From the NCBI GenBank assembly GCA_023422565.1, contig JAFAGR010000097.1, positions 102,675-166,674 on the forward strand: a stretch of DNA of 64,000 bases. Direction: 5' to 3'. The notes beneath the pieces are model-generated. The model ran no database searches. It had not been told where the DNA came from and saw only the letters and a list, made by a program, of their open reading frames with translations. Every line of letters starts with the position of its first letter. The stretch's first letter is position 1. This DNA is from Bacteroidota bacterium. GTDB lineage: Bacteria; Bacteroidota; Bacteroidia; Chitinophagales; Chitinophagaceae. Position numbers and translations under genes: made by a program. Of the stretch, positions 62,701 through 64,000 are shown piece by piece.

Positions 62701-64000
62701 CATCGTCAACAGAACCGACCGCCGAGAAATCACCGCGGTTAAGGTCAATGTCTGCAACAATATTGTTGTACGTGTATCCATTTAATTCAATCTCGCGGAT
62801 ATTTCCCGCAAGGTCGGCTATCATCGTCTTGTAATCGAAACCTGTTCCCTTCGCAATAACATGGCCAGTGACCAAGCCCACAACACTATCCTGGCCGGTG
62901 AGTTTACCAAGATCAAAATTCACAAGATTCAAATCAAGATCGTAGCTAGCCCTTTGCGGATCAGAATAATTTTTCAAAAATCCTTTGATGGCCGCATTAC
63001 CAAAACTTGTCTGCAGCCTCGCATCTGCTTTAAGGTCATTCATACTTCCGCCTATCATCCCCTCCGCAACTATGCGGTCGGGAATTTGAAAACCTTCAGG
63101 CAATGTTCCCGGTGGAATGAAACCCATGATAAAATCTTTCGAGAAAGTTCCCCGTTGCATGACCACATCGTACTGAAGCCTTTCCGGATCGCTGATATTA
63201 TTCAGCGATACCTTCCCCGCGAAATCAATTCCATTTCCTGAAGCGCGTATAACGCCGTCAAGATTGTTGCTTGTTCCCCTAATGTTTCCACTCACAGCAA
63301 ATACCGGCGGCAACTGCTGAAATTGGTATAGATTTTCCGGCGGAATAAAACGAAGCAGGTCCTGCTTTAGGATCCGGCTGTTCAGAATAACAAGATCATA
63401 GGAAAACCTTTCGGGGTCGTTCAGATTAAATAAAGTTCCGCGCGCGTTAACAGTACTTCCACTAAGCCCTGAAAGCTGGATATGCGGAAGGTAAACCCGC
63501 TTCATCGTTCCGCGGAGTTCAGTATTGATGTGTACCACCTGATTGGCGAATGTTGCCGGTGGAAATGTTTCTTTTAGAAAAGGAAGTATTTGATGAAGAT
63601 CGTTGAAAGCGATCTTTGAATTGTTGAAATTCGCGGTGATCAGGGTGTTCTCGGGATGTGTTGAAATTGCAGATACGCTATCGTACCTAATCTCGATACC
63701 GTTTTGCAAAACGCTTCCCGGTGTTTTTAGATAAAGGTTGGTCGCAGATAGAAGGGTGTCTGAAAAAACAAAGTCAACGCGGCCGCTATCCAATACGAAT
63801 CCATTCTTCTCATGTAATTCCAGCGTATACAACCTTGCTTTTGTAAGCGAATCGCTGAACTGGAAATCTTCAACACGCGCTGTGATGCCGGAAAGGTCAA
63901 GGTGTGCAAAGTCTAAGCCGCCGGTTGCAGGAATATTATTGTCGTCAAATTGAAATTGATTATTTGTAAGTAAGCCAAGGTTCGCCTTAAACAACCAGGG
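59723..64000 (-). CDS. tamB: TamB C-terminal part (cut by window edge)
   Basis: 1425 residues of a TamB/DUF490 protein; the frame is open through base 64000, so the N terminus and start lie outside. Repeated beta segments of the type LNLNxxDFDLGK, RLQTSFGNAAIKG and ANGRVTARSITEYDFDL form the long beta-taco expected of TamB, and the last 300 residues match the conserved C-terminal DUF490 domain (LLDKGSYVLNYQFLQRRFNL). It ends in a Lys tail. It spans the periplasm between inner and outer membrane together with TamL. Confidence 0.9.
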   Translation of the reverse strand, partial: PWLFKANLGLLTNNQFQFDDNNIPATGGLDFAHLDLSGITARVEDFQFSDSLTKARLYTLELHEKNGFVLDSGRVDFVFSDTLLSATNLYLKTPGSVLQNGIEIRYDSVSAISTHPENTLITANFNNSKIAFNDLHQILPFLKETFPPATFANQVVHINTELRGTMKRVYLPHIQLSGLSGSTVNARGTLFNLNDPERFSYDLVILNSRILKQDLLRFIPPENLYQFQQLPPVFAVSGNIRGTSNNLDGVIRASGNGIDFAGKVSLNNISDPERLQYDVVMQRGTFSKDFIMGFIPPGTLPEGFQIPDRIVAEGMIGGSMNDLKADARLQTSFGNAAIKGFLKNYSDPQRASYDLDLNLVNFDLGKLTGQDSVVGLVTGHVIAKGTGFDYKTMIADLAGNIREIELNGYTYNNIVADIDLNRGDFSAVGSVDDEALKLNADLTGNIAGEYPVVNGLLRVDTARLYALGLYPDSLDVAFTAQIDANNLRPREMDASLLVDSIDFKLRNERYPLDSILIRASSTNGSDSITLSSNVANAYASGAFDYDVVVPAIMQYVDGYYDIGINDSATYADQQVNFGASVESHPLITAFVPDLTDYRGLNIEGSFRTADTDSALRVQARAGHLQYGTNSVTNALVDINSRDGRINYDASTDTLYTAGRYFRGTRVNGSAMKDSLDINAITQDENKRDWFGVKGSVGTSDGAYTFSLRDSVLLNYELWSVEPDNYIRYGEDGIIVHNFSLSSDTARLMVKSQEEIPNSAIDVSVDNFNLRSISSFINADTLFMEGVLDSRLTIDDLNNQVPTFTGYAYVSGFKMYSQPMGDLEFYAANRSDELVSTRIYLTGNGNDVSASANYNLMSEVVDAKVNVTTLNAATLTGLSAGQLKYASGNIRGNMEIFGLITDPHWNGELRFDTTRFALTEFGAPYQVNNQRITLKYPFITLNNFTVQDSLGNEMKANGRVTARSITEYDFDLDVKADDFIVLNVEKAIANELYGFASIDANLTIKGTSEAPDIQGDVLLNDNSDVTIVLPERNFDKDASKSIVRFIDMDTMAVLQPGVGFSEKEVEGPGFAKFLNYNLNLEIRKDAILRIIVDPVTGDEMVVQGDAQLNAGVDPGGNIILAGNYLLDKGSYVLNYQFLQRRFNLQKGSTITFAGEPMNARVDVTAEYIANSSSRDLLANEVTSADPALANSFNQKIPFRVVMHLTGVLSQPTIKFDIQLPDEESNIRINSDLRTTIENKLAQIRGDESATNKQVFSLLLFNRFVGEQSSDFFKGNESGFNDLARQSVSQFLSSALNEIASDLIRGVDIDLSLNSYQDYSGLGSRQRTDLNLQLSKSFMNDRLVVTVGKNFGLEGTDPASKAEGKNSYIPDLTVAYKLSRDGRYMLRAYRRNQFEVILDGYVVETGVGFVVTMDYDRFRELFRKKKK

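Noticed and set aside
1..64000. tRNA or rRNA genes
   Set aside because: I found no T-arm or anticodon-loop signature with a matching acceptor stem on either strand in the gaps that I read.

Overview
The window looks like a chromosomal segment of a Bacteroidota member close to Chitinophagaceae. Evidence: an M1 peptidase with a C-terminal type IX secretion sorting domain, two TonB-type outer-membrane barrels, an S46 dipeptidyl-peptidase, DUF5606, a tamL-tamB pair, LytS/LytTR and propeller-sensor signalling, and promoters of the Bacteroidota type (TTTG and TAnnTTTG boxes) with few Shine-Dalgarno sequences. I see no rRNA, tRNA, CRISPR array, phage or insertion sequence.

Layout. 1-13 kb: TonB-type barrel, DUF5606, M3 peptidase, a metal locus (Fur-type regulator and SCO1 divergent from a MerC-type protein), GH25 lysozyme, secreted M1 peptidase, lytic transglycosylase, radical SAM/SPASM enzyme and an AI-2E-type permease. 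13-26 kb: two AT-rich lipoproteins, sigma-54 (rpoN), a repeat-rich gap, a second barrel, AraC regulator, cupredoxin-like lipoprotein, alpha/beta hydrolase and a UvrD/PcrA helicase. 26-35 kb: DUF1287, Nfu, a pnuC/nicotinamide-riboside-kinase operon, MtgA, LysE, GH3-type adenylating enzyme, S46 peptidase and a DtxR/MntR regulator. 35-47 kb: a LytTR response regulator, two LytS-type kinases, a large propeller sensor with a dead kinase domain, then a small gene, a TPR protein, a membrane protein, an OmpA protein and a cytochrome c lipoprotein. 47-57 kb: a PAS hybrid kinase, a sigma-54 activator, BrkB, and a run of small stress-type proteins including one wholly disordered protein. 57-64 kb: TamL and the C-terminal part of TamB, cut by the window edge.

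The main result is an apparent LytTR regulon. Five promoters between 38.3 and 46.6 kb (LytS kinase, small gene, membrane protein, OmpA, cytochrome c) each carry two TTCAT-centred direct repeats exactly 21 bp apart, in the same orientation as the gene. In four of the five, a weak -7 box starts exactly 39 bp after the proximal TTCAT; in the fifth the distance is 38. The propeller sensor carries a reversed pair. The 9-mers fit the general LytTR-site pattern as I recall it. This links the signalling cluster with a neighbouring envelope gene set of unknown function and supports a 56-codon gene that would otherwise be dismissed.

A second result is a set of at least ten degenerate arrays in gene gaps, with ACT/AGT-type units kept in a strict 7-bp phase although the remaining bases vary. 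A third is a palindrome over the -33 box of the MerC-type gene, opposite the Fur-family operon, which looks like a metal-regulator operator.
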